DNA from: an uncultured bacterium
GTDB lineage: Bacteria; Chloroflexota; Anaerolineae; J036; Brachytrichaceae
Length of the DNA: 64,000 nucleotides
Reading direction: 5' to 3'
NCBI GenBank assembly: GCA_903873965.1
Contig: CAIQQO010000076.1
Span: forward strand, 18,270 to 82,269
Under the pieces are notes generated by a model that was not told the origin of the DNA, searched no databases, and saw only the letters and a program-made list of their open reading frames with translations. Below, piece after piece: positions 35,401 through 43,875 of this stretch (the first letter of the stretch is position 1; each line of letters starts with the position of its first letter). Both the position numbers and the translations under genes were made by a program.

Positions 35401-35778
35401 AAGTTGCTGTTGAAGCACCTCGGGGATGGGTTTTTCCGTGATGAAACTAATGGTCTGCAGCAGCGCCTTAACGCCCTGATTCACGTGCGACTCTGTGGCC
35501 ACGAATGTCATTTCGTGAACACATGTATTGGCTGTCTTTCGGAATGTGTGCGCCTCAGCTTCAATATTAGGTGGAAGATGCACGGTGTTGAAAACAAAGA
35601 TTGATCGTGCAAACGCGGACGGGAAAGTCTGCAATTCTGCTCGCGTCAATTCCTTCAACAGGCTTTCATAAATCTGGCGCAACCGAATAATGCGATTTCT
35701 GGGCGACTCATGTCCTGCCGCGGCGGTCTCGCCAACCATGTCGAAGTAATATTGGCGCTGATCATCTGTCAGATGCAT
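32452..35778 (-). CDS. Dna2-like nuclease-helicase (PD-(D/E)XK nuclease plus SF1 helicase)
   Basis: A protein of about 1108 residues. Near residue 345 is a Cas4/Dna2-type nuclease core: YGIQGRLDALV (Asp), IIELKSGK (Glu-x-Lys) and AQAACYNLIMQ. A complete UPF1/DNA2-type SF1 helicase follows from residue about 690: LLQGPPGTGKT, IIDEASQLLEP, ILIGDEKQLPAV, VERFQGSQRDI and LNVAITRARKHL. It should unwind and cut flaps or stalled-fork DNA; RNA substrates cannot be excluded. I do not see a clear Fe-S cysteine set. The track starts at 35895 inside recJ. The ATG at 35778 has GGAGGG 4 nt upstream and overlaps the recJ end by 17 nt, so the two are translationally coupled. Confidence 0.88.
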   Translation of the reverse strand: MHLTDDQRQYYFDMVGETAAAGHESPRNRIIRLRQIYESLLKELTRAELQTFPSAFARSIFVFNTVHLPPNIEAEAHTFRKTANTCVHEMTFVATESHVNQGVKALLQTISFITEKPIPEVLQQQLAAVVNVELPVQSALPLNEITWMRGVVIGIGEPGAQGRRIICGVESPQTLDQITVELGSDWQDVALRQYATVAISALHALRKDVYTTTADSVVVVEPDILIDATAIANCFLQNSANSMINLAGRFLDSTTTEPMVKGNMVGLIFGYLIKDPGASFESCYDRAARQNATALTLLGPNHDATLRDDVRKQFTTLQREVTKLAGRRIDVEATFLSSKYGIQGRLDALVDSQQPLQKQIIELKSGKPVNTYYSVVVDGVPMSVRVWSTQLAQAACYNLIMQSTNPDLTVTENILFSADPISPMRTVEVTPVLRRSIVNLRNRIVMNEWAIANGDATPLRQINRANIADAPPYIISDIVVLERALAAVSPQERAYFEAFSMLIAREHMMARIGSSDPDSNQNGFAALWLNDLSSKEAGYGAIPNLMFERYDRDTKMAYFHSSRKGEMAPTSFREGDAVVIYKHNEDGTADPLRSQLLRGNLRKVSAAAIEIEIRSGELQLDARGFWAVESDMFENGFTVQYKALARFIRATPAKRNLLLGKTKPRTVPWSAPLPTVDLDDHQRKVLKAALEAQDYFLLQGPPGTGKTRMMLKTMIELLYKNTRDNVLLLAYTNRAVSEICEVLEGMKGVDFLRLGNSDGLKDVNTCLDEFSRKKSVDETRQKIQNTRVFVTTISTALNRTELLGYKQFDVAIIDEASQLLEPHLAGLLTDVKRFILIGDEKQLPAVIAQTIEQTTVTDPNLLSLGIKDLRVSLFERLLEVCKVNGWTHAFAMLEKQGRMHEKIQDFPSSRFYDGRLRTMKAEQTAVAQNFSAVSRDDIEKTIASSRVLFIPSNRERQMRTHIEEAQRIAVLLETIYRVYGKSFDPEETVGVITPFRAQISEIRKRLPSALQGKNMTIDTVERFQGSQRDIILMSMAVNHVSQMDTIQSLNPAANVDRKLNVAITRARKHLIILGVAEVLQSQPIYADLLQFIQAQGGLVSTFNTKLLT

Positions 35779-37594
35779 CTTTCCCTCCATGTTTACCCGG
35801 CGATGCGCCTCCATCCTTCTGCGACGGTTCTGCGCTTTCATGCAGCGCGAAATCCTGCACAAGTAGTTGCAGTCTGCGCTCTCCGTTCCATTCATTCAGA
35901 TCAAGCTGAAACACCACGTCGATCTTATCGCCTGTCTTGATCTCCGCGGCGCGCTCGCCCATCTTCCACCCAACAGCATCCCACGTGTTGTTGGCGGCGT
36001 CTCTCAAACCCAGTTTTAGGTGCGGTCCGGCTGCGGGCGTAGCACCATCGTGTCCATGTGCTTTGCCTATGCGCCTAATGCTATGCACCGTAGCGTTGCA
36101 CGCCATAAACAGCGGACGCGGATTGCCCATGCCGTGCGGTTCCAACAGCGCCAGTGCATCCAGTGTAGCCATGCTGGTTTTCACTAGCGTAATCTCGGCG
36201 TCAATGGCCAATGCACGCTGCCAACCACCCTCGGGTTGCTGGGCACGCGCAATCTCAATCAGCCGCTCGCGCAGTGGTTCCAGCGACACGGCAGGGGCCG
36301 TGAATCCCGCCGCCGCCGCGTGGCCGCCATGCCGTGTCAGCAGGTCCTTGCATTGATCGAGTGCCGCAGTGATATTGAAGCCTTCGACGCTGCGACACGA
36401 TCCGCGCGCCTCGCCCATCTGCGTAGCCACGATAACAGCAGGTTTGTAGTAGCGCTCTACCACCCGTGCAGCCGCAAGGCCAATCACGCCAGAGTTGTAG
36501 TCTTCACCGGCAGCAAACAGTAACGGCACATCCGCCTGTCGATCTCCCAGCGTAAGTGCAACGGCCGACTGGGTCACGCTCTCGGTAGTTTTCTGGCGAA
36601 GCTCGTTGCGCTCATTCAACTCTCTGACAATCTCAGCCGCATCCGATTCGCCCGTTGTTGTCAATAACTGATAGGCAGCGAGTGCATGCTCAATTCGACC
36701 GGCAGCATTCAGTCGCGGTGCAATGCCGAAGCCAATCGTCTGCGTCGTCACAGCGCCGATCTTCGCGCCGGCGGCAGCCGCCAGCATGCGCACGCCAATG
36801 CGCGGTTGTGTGTTGATCTGCTTCAGCCCAGCCTGAACCAATGCGCGGTTTTCGCCGACCAGTTGCGCCACATCGGCCACTGTGCCAATAGCCACCAGAT
36901 CAAGCAACGTTTCTTCGTCGCATTCAGACGCTGCATCAGACTGCGCCGCGTACATCCTTAACAACGCCTGCGCCAGTCGGTACGCCACACCCACCCCGGC
37001 CAGCGACCTGAATGAATAGGTGTTGGCAGCATCAGTGCGCGTCGGGTTGATGACCGCCAGCGCATCGGGCAGTTGGCCATGCACCAGTGCGTGATGGTCG
37101 GTGATGATCAGATCGATGCCGATTTCGCGAGCGTGTAGCGCTTCTGCGTTAGCGCGCGCGCCGCAGTCAACCGTAATAACGAGAGTGACACCCTCAGCTT
37201 TTAACGTGTCGAGGGCATCGGCATGCAACCCGTAACCTTCTTCAAAGCGATTGGGGATGTAAACCTTCGAACGCGCCTTAAGAGAAATGAGTACCTGCGT
37301 CAGTAACGCGCACGAAGTGACGCCGTCGCAATCATAGTCGCCATAGATTGCGATCAACTCGTTGGCTTGAATCGCGCGCAGGATGCGGTCGACCGCTACA
37401 TCCATATCAGGCAGTGCAAACGGATTAACATCGGTTGCGTCGCTGCCAAGAAAAGCGGCAGCTTCTTCTGCGTCGCGAAAACCACGCGCCCACAGCACCT
37501 GCATAACCAGCGGGTGCACGCCCTGAATGGCATTACGAAATTCAGCAGGCGCCAGTGGTGTGATATGCCATTGAGAACGCGAGATGCTTATCAT
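35762..37594 (-). CDS. recJ: Single-stranded-DNA-specific exonuclease RecJ
   Basis: A 610-residue DHH-family 5'-3' exonuclease. The motifs are in order: YGDYDCDGVTSCALL near residue 85, TVDCGARA, IITDHHALVHGQLPD, and the DHHA1 motif RHGGHAAAAGFT further on. A C-terminal OB-type domain (KTGDKIDVVFQLDLNEW) follows. RecJ works in the RecF recombination pathway, base excision repair and mismatch repair. It is the first gene of a block with the Dna2-like protein (17-nt overlap) and mutL, so the block looks like a repair operon. The upstream 130 nt contain a terminator for the next gene. Confidence 0.96.
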   Translation of the reverse strand: MISISRSQWHITPLAPAEFRNAIQGVHPLVMQVLWARGFRDAEEAAAFLGSDATDVNPFALPDMDVAVDRILRAIQANELIAIYGDYDCDGVTSCALLTQVLISLKARSKVYIPNRFEEGYGLHADALDTLKAEGVTLVITVDCGARANAEALHAREIGIDLIITDHHALVHGQLPDALAVINPTRTDAANTYSFRSLAGVGVAYRLAQALLRMYAAQSDAASECDEETLLDLVAIGTVADVAQLVGENRALVQAGLKQINTQPRIGVRMLAAAAGAKIGAVTTQTIGFGIAPRLNAAGRIEHALAAYQLLTTTGESDAAEIVRELNERNELRQKTTESVTQSAVALTLGDRQADVPLLFAAGEDYNSGVIGLAAARVVERYYKPAVIVATQMGEARGSCRSVEGFNITAALDQCKDLLTRHGGHAAAAGFTAPAVSLEPLRERLIEIARAQQPEGGWQRALAIDAEITLVKTSMATLDALALLEPHGMGNPRPLFMACNATVHSIRRIGKAHGHDGATPAAGPHLKLGLRDAANNTWDAVGWKMGERAAEIKTGDKIDVVFQLDLNEWNGERRLQLLVQDFALHESAEPSQKDGGASPGKHGGKDASDR

Positions 37595-37670
37595 GCGCTA
37601 TGTTCGGGAAAGTAGAGAAGCGTGCTACGGATATGGTGTGTACCCAAAGTGCATGCATCCCAGAGAACAA

Positions 37671-37700
37671 GAAGCCCGCTTTCACATGAAAGCGGGCTTC
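37671..37700 (-). terminator. Strong terminator after the small membrane protein gene
   Basis: GAAGCCCGCTTT and AAAGCGGGCTTC form a perfect 12-bp stem (13 with the inner C-G pair). On the minus strand it is followed by T-rich TTGTTCTC. Confidence 0.85.
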
Positions 37701-37725
37701 CGCAAAACGATTGAGCGAGCGCGGA

Positions 37726-38052
37726 CTAGAACCAGCCCTGCTTCTTGCAGAAGTCGGTTACGACGGGGATGTTGATTTCCTTGCCCTGATACGCTTGGAT
37801 GGCCCAGATAATCAAAGGAATATAAGGAACCCACGCGACACAAGCAAGAATCACAGTCACGGTCAGAATAATCGCAAGAACGAATTCGACGACTGCATAA
37901 GCAATGCTCTGAACCGCATGCTTGCGCAGCACGGGGTCATTCTTCATGTTGTCTGAGAGAAGAATGATAATACCGCCGACAGGGGCGATCAGATACGCCA
38001 ACAAAGACATCAACTTCGCATTTGAATCGCTAGACGGAGACTGTGTTGCCAT
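37726..38052 (-). CDS. DUF4870/Tic20-like small membrane protein
   Basis: A 108-residue protein with three hydrophobic segments: LMSLLAYLIAPVGGIIILL, SIAYAVVEFVLAIILTVTVI, and ACVAWVPYIPLIIWAIQAY. The soluble ends include KNDPVLRKHAVQS, a loop typical of the DUF4870/Tic20-like family. Its function is unknown. The ATG at 38052 has GGAGGA 7 nt upstream, which decides against the track start (TTG 38058). It is a single-gene unit with its own terminator. Confidence 0.8.
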   Translation of the reverse strand: MATQSPSSDSNAKLMSLLAYLIAPVGGIIILLSDNMKNDPVLRKHAVQSIAYAVVEFVLAIILTVTVILACVAWVPYIPLIIWAIQAYQGKEINIPVVTDFCKKQGWF

Positions 38053-38205
38053 TGTCAAATCCTCCTAAATCACATACTAAAAGTTTATCTGCAATCCGTA
38101 TTGTAAACCGAAATCGCCGCGAGCGCTTCAGGTCTATGGAAACTCCCGCACTTTATTGCACTTCCACAGAATACTGCTTTTCGGAGCAGATGGAGTGAAG
38201 GGGAA

Positions 38206-38355
38206 TCAATCAAACACATTCGCAATAAAGCGTACATCAAAGCCCTTGCCAGTTGTGGCACTAATCAATCGTGCGTCAGCGGTTACCATAGGAATGCATA
38301 ATCGCTGCGATAAAGCATTGTCGATTTCACCCATTCGACTGATTGCCATGTCGCG
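38206..38355 (-). pseudogene. Remnant of a PIN-domain (VapC-like) protein with a frameshift
   Basis: On the minus strand one frame reads AISRMGEIDNALSQRLCIPMVTADAR, the typical end of a PIN ribonuclease domain (A..L..P.VTADAR). A single-base frame change then gives ISATTGKGFDVRFIANVFD followed by TGA at 38206-38208, the usual last strand. A TAG stop lies just upstream and the N-terminal two thirds are missing; the fmt promoter takes its place. This looks like the 3' stump of a lost toxin gene. No antitoxin is recognisable. The rest of the 327-nt gap holds only presumed promoter sequence. Confidence 0.6.
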
Positions 38356-38372
38356 CTATTGCACCACAGGAA

Positions 38373-38378
38373 TACAAT
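38373..38378 (+). promoter_or_regulatory. -10 box of fmt; leaderless start predicted
   Basis: TACAAT ends 7 nt before the fmt ATG with no ribosome site between. The -35 is not obvious. Confidence 0.5.
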
Positions 38379-38385
38379 CTCTCCC

Positions 38386-39342
38386 ATGCCAAGAATTCTC
38401 TTTATGGGCACGCCCCAATTCGCCGTGCCTTCACTCGCTGCGTTATCGCAGCACTTCGACGTCGTCGCCGTTGTCACGCAGCCCGACGCGCCTGCCGGTC
38501 GCGGACGCACGTTAACGCCGTCGCCAGTCAAGCAATTCGCGCTGGCGCACTTGCCCGGCATACCGGTGCTGCAACCTGAAACGCTCAAGCCGCCCGAAGC
38601 CGTAGCCCAGTTGCGCGAGCTCGCTCCAGATGCGATTGTGGTGGCAGCCTTCGGCCAGATTCTTCGCCGCAACGTGCTTGATCTACCGCCTCACAAGTGC
38701 ATCAATGTACATGCGTCCATCCTGCCGCGCTGGCGTGGGGCGTCCCCCATCAGCGCTGCCATCGCCGCCGGCGATCTAGTCACTGGCGTCACGATCATGC
38801 TGATGGAAGCCGGATTAGACACCGGACCCATTCTGACGCAACGCCACGCACCAATTCTGCCCGATGACACCACCGGCACGCTTGCTGACAAGCTGGCGCA
38901 GGTGGGGGCAGACCTCCTCGTCGAGACACTACCGCGCTGGTTTGATGGCGAGATTGCGCCACAGGTGCAGAATAATGCACTCTCGACTCAATGTGAGCGG
39001 CTGCTCAAGGAAGATGGTGTTATCCGCTGGACGCGTAGCGCCATCGAGATCGAACGCCAGGTGCGCGCGGTCACTCCCTGGCCGGGCGCAACCACCGTGT
39101 GGCAGGGACGGCAACTACAGATCAAACGCGCCCGAGCGCGCGTCGCCGCCGGTACTGGGCAGTCCGGCATTGAGACGGGCGTTGTCATCGAAGAAGACCG
39201 CGCCGTGTGCGTACAATGTGGCGAAGGTACGCTGGAACTGATCGAAGTGCAACTCGAAGGTAAGCGCAGTGTGACTAGCGCCGAGTTCACCCGCGGTCAG
39301 CGACAGTTCATAGGATCGAAGCTTGACGCAAATCCAAAGTAA
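38386..39342 (+). CDS. fmt: Methionyl-tRNA formyltransferase
   Basis: A 318-residue enzyme that formylates initiator Met-tRNA using 10-formyl-tetrahydrofolate. It shows RILFMGTPQFAVPSL, TQPDAPAGRGR, and the catalytic block INVHASILPRWRGASPI (Asn and His) with LDTGPILTQ (Asp). The C-terminal tRNA-binding domain (RAVTPWPGATT) is present. The ATG at 38386 starts the conserved sequence; the nine extra codons in the track are leader. The usual partner def (peptide deformylase) is not adjacent. An AceE-like gene follows 15 nt later. Confidence 0.95.
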   Translation: MPRILFMGTPQFAVPSLAALSQHFDVVAVVTQPDAPAGRGRTLTPSPVKQFALAHLPGIPVLQPETLKPPEAVAQLRELAPDAIVVAAFGQILRRNVLDLPPHKCINVHASILPRWRGASPISAAIAAGDLVTGVTIMLMEAGLDTGPILTQRHAPILPDDTTGTLADKLAQVGADLLVETLPRWFDGEIAPQVQNNALSTQCERLLKEDGVIRWTRSAIEIERQVRAVTPWPGATTVWQGRQLQIKRARARVAAGTGQSGIETGVVIEEDRAVCVQCGEGTLELIEVQLEGKRSVTSAEFTRGQRQFIGSKLDANPK

Positions 39343-39357
39343 AACTATTCTTGCACC

Positions 39358-41820
39358 ATGAAAAGTACAGATGCAACGGCATCATCGGAGCCACATATTT
39401 TGCGTGAAACGCGCAACACTCTTTTTTCGAACAACCCGCCCACAACCAGTAAGCCCGTTGTCAGCTCCTTGCCCGGCGACACGGAAATTGTCAGCGCCGA
39501 AGAGCTTGCCATCCTGGAAGATATCCAGGAACGGTTACTTTGGTTGTCCACATTGATGATCCATCACGCCAACCATGTTCGTCCCAATTCAGATGGGTCG
39601 AAAATCGGCGGACACCAGGCCTCATCAGCCTCCGTCGTCACCATCATGACGGCGTTGTATTTCCACTTCATGAAAACCGGCGACCGCATTGCGGTTAAGC
39701 CGCATGCGTCACCGGTTTTCCACGCCGCCATGTACCTGATGGGATTGCTGCCTCAGAAGTACCTGACCACACTGCGTGAGTTCGGCGGGTTACAGGCGTA
39801 CCCCAGCCGTACCAAAGATATCGACTACGTCGATTTTTCCACGGGATCTGTGGGATTGGGCGCTGTGGCGCCTACCTTTGCAGCGTTGACGCAGCAATAT
39901 ACCAAAGCACACTTCGGCGACACGACAGCCAGTCGTTTCATTGCACTAAGCGGTGATGCCGAACTGGACGAAGGCAATGTGTGGGAGGCGATCATTGAAG
40001 AGTCCTTGCAGGGACTCAATAACACGATCTGGATCATCGACCTGAACCGGCAGAGCCTCGATCGCGTGGTGCCGGGCGTGCGCGCCTCACGGCTGAAGGC
40101 CATCTTCGCCGACAGCGGTTGGCAGGTGCTCGAAGCCAAATATGGCGCCAAGCTACAGACTGCTTTTGCACGCGAAGGCGGCGTCGCATTGCGCCAGTGC
40201 ATCGATGATATGAGCAACGAGGAGTATCAGAGCCTGATCCGCGAACCAGGCGATGTTATCCGGCGAAAACTGGCTGAGCATGAAAATGGCGATCTCCTCA
40301 CCCGTAATGTAGCCGATGTTTCCGACGACGACTTGCCAGGCTTGATCGCCAACCTCGGCGGTACGGACTTGACCGAAGTCATCCGCGTGTTGGGCACAGC
40401 CGAAGCCGAAACGACCCGACCCACCGTCATCTTCGCCTATACCATCAAAGGCTGGCGCCTGCCGATCGCGGGCGATCCGCTCAACCATTCCGCATTGCTC
40501 AGCCCCGACCGGCTTGACGCTTTCCGTACCCTGCTGGGCATCGACGAGCAAAAACAATGGGATGCTTTTGCACCCGGAAGCCCCACCGACAACTGGTGTA
40601 AGCAGTCGCGTGAGCGGCTGGGACTGCTGAGCAAGCAACCCACCCATGCCGTACCCGTAACGTCAGCCGACTTCCCGCAGGAACTGAATGCCACCAATGT
40701 GGCAAGCGCTTCGACGCAAGAGGCCTTTGGGCGCGCGTTGTTGCGACTTGCGGACATCCCCAAAATCGGTGAGCGCATTGTGACGTCATCGCCCGACGTG
40801 TCCGTGTCCACAAACTTGGCTGGGTGGATCAATAAGGTTGGCTCTTTTTCGCGCCAGCCCGTCACCGATTATGAGGCAGGGCGCACCCGGGCATTGAACT
40901 GGCAGGCCGCATTACTTGGCCGCCACATCGAATTAGGCATCTCGGAGATGAACCTGTTCATGCTGCTTGGGCAACTGGGACTGTCGTACGAACTGAACGG
41001 TCAGTTGCTGTTCCCGATCGGCACGGTGTATGACCCATTTGTATGCCGTGGCCTCGATGCACTCATTTACGGCTTGTATAGCGCCTCCAAGTTTATCTTC
41101 GCCGGCACGCCCAGCGGCACATCGCTGTCGCCGGAAGGCGGCGCGCACCAGTCGGCGGTGACGGCTTCCCTCGGCGTCGAGTTGCCTAACCTCGATTTCT
41201 ACGAACCCTGTTTCGCGCTTGAAACCGAATGGGCGTTGCTCGAAGGCCTGCGCCAGTGTTGCGACCGCGTCAATGGCCGCAGCACCTACCTGCGCCTTTC
41301 GACAAAAGCTGTGAACCAGGCCCTGATGAAACCGGCGCTAGACCGACTTGGCAAGATTGAACTGGCGCGTCAGGCACTCGCAGGCGGGTACGTAATCCAC
41401 GAGGCAGGTATTCAGGCGCCACTGGTTCACCTGGTGACGTGTGGCGCGATGGTACCTGAGGTGCTGGCCGCTGCTGACTATCTGGAAAACGAGGGCGTCG
41501 GCGTCAATGTGTTGCACATGGTCAACCCACGGCGCGCTTATGAAGACTGGCAGACGCATCGCCGTAACGACGCTGACGACTGCGCCCATCACCTGGCCAC
41601 GCTGATCCCACCGGCGCAACGCAGCGCGCCCATTGTCACCGTGCTTGATGGCGCCTCGCACTCGCTGGCATGGGTCGGCAGCGTGTTTGGCCAGATCACG
41701 ACATCGCTTGGCGTCGACAAGTTCGGCTTGTCAGGTGGTCGCAGTGACGTATATCGCTATATGCATATCGATGTAGACAGCATCATTGCGGCGGGATTTG
41801 CAGCGGTAGACGGGGAATAG
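39358..41820 (+). CDS. AceE-like (homodimeric-type) 2-oxo acid dehydrogenase E1, transketolase superfamily
   Basis: An 820-residue thiamine-diphosphate enzyme with the single-chain layout of AceE: an N-terminal TPP domain (KIGGHQASSASVVTIMTALYFHF, VKPHASPVFHAAMYLMG, FSTGSVGLGAVAP), the TPP motif GDAELDEGNVWEAI...IIDLNRQSLD near residue 200, a Pyr domain and a C-terminal transketolase domain. It is somewhat shorter than the roughly 890-residue enterobacterial AceE. It probably decarboxylates pyruvate or another 2-oxo acid. No E2, E3 or lipoylation gene is adjacent, unlike the second E1 in this window (52.3 kb), so its partner complex is unclear. It may be co-transcribed with fmt. A large hairpin follows. 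Confidence 0.85.
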   Translation: MKSTDATASSEPHILRETRNTLFSNNPPTTSKPVVSSLPGDTEIVSAEELAILEDIQERLLWLSTLMIHHANHVRPNSDGSKIGGHQASSASVVTIMTALYFHFMKTGDRIAVKPHASPVFHAAMYLMGLLPQKYLTTLREFGGLQAYPSRTKDIDYVDFSTGSVGLGAVAPTFAALTQQYTKAHFGDTTASRFIALSGDAELDEGNVWEAIIEESLQGLNNTIWIIDLNRQSLDRVVPGVRASRLKAIFADSGWQVLEAKYGAKLQTAFAREGGVALRQCIDDMSNEEYQSLIREPGDVIRRKLAEHENGDLLTRNVADVSDDDLPGLIANLGGTDLTEVIRVLGTAEAETTRPTVIFAYTIKGWRLPIAGDPLNHSALLSPDRLDAFRTLLGIDEQKQWDAFAPGSPTDNWCKQSRERLGLLSKQPTHAVPVTSADFPQELNATNVASASTQEAFGRALLRLADIPKIGERIVTSSPDVSVSTNLAGWINKVGSFSRQPVTDYEAGRTRALNWQAALLGRHIELGISEMNLFMLLGQLGLSYELNGQLLFPIGTVYDPFVCRGLDALIYGLYSASKFIFAGTPSGTSLSPEGGAHQSAVTASLGVELPNLDFYEPCFALETEWALLEGLRQCCDRVNGRSTYLRLSTKAVNQALMKPALDRLGKIELARQALAGGYVIHEAGIQAPLVHLVTCGAMVPEVLAAADYLENEGVGVNVLHMVNPRRAYEDWQTHRRNDADDCAHHLATLIPPAQRSAPIVTVLDGASHSLAWVGSVFGQITTSLGVDKFGLSGGRSDVYRYMHIDVDSIIAAGFAAVDGE

Positions 41821-41878
41821 AGGACAGAAGCCCTCAATACAAAAAAAGCGCATTACTGAGTTATACCGATAAGATCAG

Positions 41879-41961
41879 AGGTCAAACAGAGAAAGCACTC
41901 CTGGGATTGAGCAGACACCAGGAACGTCTTTCTCTGTTTCTCTCTGTTTTTGCCTTGACCT
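41879..41961. terminator. Nested hairpin/terminator between the AceE-like gene and the XPB operon
   Basis: AACAGAGAAAG (41885-41895) pairs with CTTTCTCTGTT (41928-41938), with an inner TCCTGG/CCAGGA stem. A T-rich tract (CTCTCTGTTTTTG) follows. An outer AGGTCAA/TTGACCT pair encloses it all. The outer right arm coincides with the -35 box of the XPB promoter. Confidence 0.75.
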
Positions 41962-41984
41962 GTTCAGATCAACTGTGTTCTAAT
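41955..41984 (+). promoter_or_regulatory. Promoter of the XPB operon
   Basis: TTGACC and TCTAAT are separated by 18 nt. The predicted start is about 5 nt before the ATG at 41996, so the mRNA would be nearly leaderless. The -35 box lies inside the outer stem of the upstream hairpin. Confidence 0.6.
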
Positions 41985-41995
41985 GGTTGGTCTAT

Positions 41996-43870
41996 ATGGA
42001 GAGCTACAGGCCTGAAAATCCGCTGATTGTCCAAAGCGATAAGACCGTGCTGCTGGAGGTTGATAACCCCCAGTACACCGATGCGCGTGATGTGCTAGCA
42101 CGTTTCGCCGAACTGGAGAAAAGTCCCGAGTACGTTCACACGTACCGCGTCACGGCACTCTCGTTATGGAACGCCGCGGCGGCTGGCCTGACGGCGCAGG
42201 CCATCCTCAACGATCTGGATCGCTTTTCCAAATACCCGCTGCCCGACAACATCCGGGTCGATATTGCTGATTCGATCAGTCGTTTCGGGCGCATCAAAAT
42301 CATCATCGACAACGGCCGGATGCTACTCATCTCCGACGACTATACCTTGATGGAGGAGATATCGCGCCACAAGCTATTTGCACCACTGGTGAAGGCGCGC
42401 ATCGGGCAGACAACTTTCGAGATCGATCCGGCGCAACGTGGTCATGTTAAACGCGTGCTGGTACAGATCGGCTTTCCAGCAGAAGACCTGGCTGGCTACG
42501 TCGACGGCGCGGCCATGCCCTTCGAACTGCGAAGCATCGGTGTAATCAGCGGCGACCCCTTCAACGTGCGGGCCTACCAGGAAGAAGCCGCCGATGTGTA
42601 TTGGGCTGGCGGGAGTGCGGCTGGCGGCAGCGGCGTCATCGTGCTGCCGTGTGGAGCGGGCAAGACAATTGTGGGCATGGCGGCCATGCAACGTACCCAG
42701 TGCGCCACACTCATCCTATGCCCAAACACCGTCGCCGTGCGCCAGTGGATCCGCGAATTGCTCGATAAAACCACGCTGACTGAAGATCAGATCGGCGAAT
42801 ATACCGGCCTGAAGAAGGAAGTGCGCCCGGTGACGGTAACCACCTATCAGGTACTCACCTACCGTCCGCGCAAAGCCAAGGTGACCGGTCCATCTGAACC
42901 GTTTATCGGTGATGCAAGTATGCCCTCGCCGGCGCGCTTGCCGGCGCCAGAGGATGATGAGGTACACACCCACAGCCGCAATGCGCCGGTGGTGGTATCG
43001 GAATACCCCCACATGCAGTTGTTTACAACTCTCGACTGGGGATTGATCATCTACGACGAAGTACATCTGCTCCCCGCGCCGGTATTCCGCATCACGGCAG
43101 AAATCCAAGCGCGCCGACGCCTGGGACTGACAGCCACCCTGGTGCGCGAAGATGGGCGCGAAGGCGAAGTGTTCTCGCTGGTCGGACCGAAGAAATATGA
43201 CGTGCCGTGGAAGGACCTGGAGCGCCAGGGTTGGATCGCCACCGCCGAATGCCACGAGATCCGCGTCACACTTGATGAAGACGACCGCATGGAATATGCT
43301 GTCACAGACCAGGACACCAAATACCGTTTCGCCGCGACGAACCGGAAGAAAGAGTCGATCATTTCGATGTTGGCGCAAAAACATCGCGAAGATTCCGTCC
43401 TGATCATCGGCCAGTTCCTGAGCCAGCTGGGGCACATCGGCGAACGCATTGGGGCGCCCGTCATCACCGGTGAAATGCCGGTGCGCATGCGCGAGAAACT
43501 ATACGGCCAGTTTCGCGATGGCGAGATCAACACACTCGTGCTGTCTAAGGTGGGCAACTTCTCGATCGACCTGCCCGACGCAAATGTATTGATCCAGGTG
43601 AGTGGCATGTTCGGATCGCGCCAGGAGGAAGCGCAACGCCTGGGACGCGTGCTGCGGCCCAAACAACATGGATTGCTGGCGCATTTCTATACTATCGTCA
43701 CGCGCGATACGCTGGATCAAGAGTTTGCTGCGCGGCGCCAGCTATTTCTGACCGAACAAGGCTATCACTACGATATTTTCTATGAAGATGAAGTGCCCGC
43801 GTTCCAACCCGCGGTGATTGCGACGAATGCAGCACCAGTGCGCCGCAGCACGCATGGATTTCTGTCTTAA
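41996..43870 (+). CDS. XPB/Rad25-family DNA repair helicase
   Basis: A 624-residue SF2 helicase of the XPB type, 3'-5' in known members. About 185 N-terminal residues correspond to the damage-recognition-like region. FNVRAYQEEAADVYWAGG precedes Walker A (LPCGAGKTIVG, residue about 218). The DEVH box is IIYDEVHLLPAP, motif III is LGLTATLVRED, and motif VI is QRLGRVLRPK. A Pro/Glu-rich insertion of about 30 residues (DASMPSPARLPAPEDDEVH) lies before motif II. In eukaryotes XPB opens DNA in nucleotide excision repair; bacterial members are less understood. It heads a three-gene operon with two large helicase-associated proteins, 5 nt and then -4 nt apart. Confidence 0.93.
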   Translation: MESYRPENPLIVQSDKTVLLEVDNPQYTDARDVLARFAELEKSPEYVHTYRVTALSLWNAAAAGLTAQAILNDLDRFSKYPLPDNIRVDIADSISRFGRIKIIIDNGRMLLISDDYTLMEEISRHKLFAPLVKARIGQTTFEIDPAQRGHVKRVLVQIGFPAEDLAGYVDGAAMPFELRSIGVISGDPFNVRAYQEEAADVYWAGGSAAGGSGVIVLPCGAGKTIVGMAAMQRTQCATLILCPNTVAVRQWIRELLDKTTLTEDQIGEYTGLKKEVRPVTVTTYQVLTYRPRKAKVTGPSEPFIGDASMPSPARLPAPEDDEVHTHSRNAPVVVSEYPHMQLFTTLDWGLIIYDEVHLLPAPVFRITAEIQARRRLGLTATLVREDGREGEVFSLVGPKKYDVPWKDLERQGWIATAECHEIRVTLDEDDRMEYAVTDQDTKYRFAATNRKKESIISMLAQKHREDSVLIIGQFLSQLGHIGERIGAPVITGEMPVRMREKLYGQFRDGEINTLVLSKVGNFSIDLPDANVLIQVSGMFGSRQEEAQRLGRVLRPKQHGLLAHFYTIVTRDTLDQEFAARRQLFLTEQGYHYDIFYEDEVPAFQPAVIATNAAPVRRSTHGFLS

Positions 43871-43875
43871 AACAC

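Noticed and set aside
35779-35895. N-terminal extension of the nuclease-helicase ORF
   Set aside because: It lies inside recJ, and a strong GGAGGG site precedes the ATG at 35778.
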